64,000 nucleotides of DNA from Xaviernesmea oryzae (GTDB lineage: Bacteria > Pseudomonadota > Alphaproteobacteria > Rhizobiales > Rhizobiaceae), in contig NZ_FXAF01000006.1 in NCBI RefSeq assembly GCF_900177415.1, positions 1,636,001 to 1,700,000 of the forward strand, in the 5' to 3' direction. How positions within the stretch are numbered: position 1 is the first letter of the stretch; the number at the start of each line of letters is the position of its first letter. This document shows positions 63,851-64,000 of the stretch, piece by piece. The position numbers and the translations under genes are program-made. Below the pieces are notes generated by a model. That model did no database searches. It worked only from the letters and a program-made list of their open reading frames with translations, and was not told the origin of the DNA.

Positions 63851-64000
63851 TCAGAGCGGCACGATCCGGTTGTCGAGGAAGAACCACTGGCCCGGATTGG
63901 CGGCGATGACGGGCTCTACGACGGAATTGAGCAGCATCACGTCCTCGGCCAGCCGGCTCCCCCGGATTTCCTCCGGCGGCAATTCGACCGGCGGCAGCGC
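63851..64000 (-). CDS. C-terminal fragment, possible lipid A biosynthesis acyltransferase (5' end outside window)
   Basis: Last 49 codons and stop of a minus-strand gene that begins beyond the right edge. The visible end has AEDVMLLNSVVEPVIAANP followed by GQWFFLDNRIVPL. The sequence pattern P-x-QW-F near the C-terminus matches the end of HtrB/LpxL acyltransferases, which would fit the envelope-rich window, but the piece is short. Converges on aspS. Confidence 0.5.
   Translation of the reverse strand, partial: ALPPVELPPEEIRGSRLAEDVMLLNSVVEPVIAANPGQWFFLDNRIVPL

Overview
The window looks like a chromosomal core segment of a high-GC alphaproteobacterium of the Rhizobiales, most likely Rhizobiaceae (Shinella, Ensifer, Rhizobium or Agrobacterium-like). 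The evidence is the gene order (fabD-fabG-acpP-fabF-mltG-yicC-gmk; lptF-lptG-lptD-surA-pdxA-rsmA; uvrC-pgsA-moaD-moaE; perM-hdaA-ppk-ppx with rnd and aspS further on), an Omp25/RopB-type small porin, and several intergenic palindromic repeats of the types that litter rhizobial genomes. No database search was possible, so the genus is open. No rRNA, tRNA, CRISPR array, prophage or transposase gene was seen.

Layout. 1-3.3 kb: left-edge DEAD-box RNA helicase (partial) and a Tas-type aldo/keto reductase, both minus. 3.5-10.3 kb: plus-strand fatty-acid synthesis genes (fabD, fabG, acpP, fabF), then mltG, yicC and gmk. 10.3-19.9 kb: minus-strand envelope block, with an extra FtsI-like penicillin-binding protein, rsmA, pdxA, a SurA-like chaperone and the LPS export genes lptD, lptG, lptF. 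20-30.4 kb: PAP2 phosphatase, pepA-holC, a VapBC module, an S9 oligopeptidase, an ABC-F ATPase, a degenerate GGDEF protein, a GST and ndk. 30.5-33.4 kb: a small accessory patch with paired palindromic repeats, a lipoprotein/CGNR-regulator operon facing an orphan LivH-like permease across a strong inverted repeat, and a Phd/PIN toxin-antitoxin pair. 33.4-37.4 kb: moaE, moaD, pgsA, uvrC. 38-46.4 kb: RopB/Omp25-like porin, GST, secreted RNase T2, a YbhN-like membrane protein, rlmJ, a molybdopterin oxidoreductase coupled to a NudK-type hydrolase, an alpha/beta hydrolase and a toxin-first PIN/RHH module. 46.4-54 kb: purN/purM facing perM-hdaA-ppk-ppx. 54.4-59.3 kb: a tiny secreted protein, a phytase-like secreted esterase with Pho-box-like repeats, an AraC regulator whose start overlaps that of a DUF2000 gene, a DUF2891 gene and a FitAB-like module. 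59.3-64 kb: rnd, an MFS transporter, aspS and the C-terminal end of a possible lipid A acyltransferase at the right edge.

How it fits together. Much of the window builds the envelope: fatty acids, murein, LPS export, phosphatidylglycerol and porin. A second theme is phosphate and nucleotide economy (ndk, gmk, ppk, ppx, NudK, phytase-like esterase, PurM/PurN). MoaD and MoaE supply the pterin cofactor used by the molybdo-enzyme encoded 8 kb away. Four PIN-domain toxin-antitoxin modules interrupt this core, and each has a palindrome or direct repeat in front that is a plausible autoregulatory operator. The least explained parts are the CGNR/lipoprotein/permease locus, the AraC/DUF2000 start overlap and the inserted FtsI paralogue. 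I did not find a convincing wholly new multigene system.
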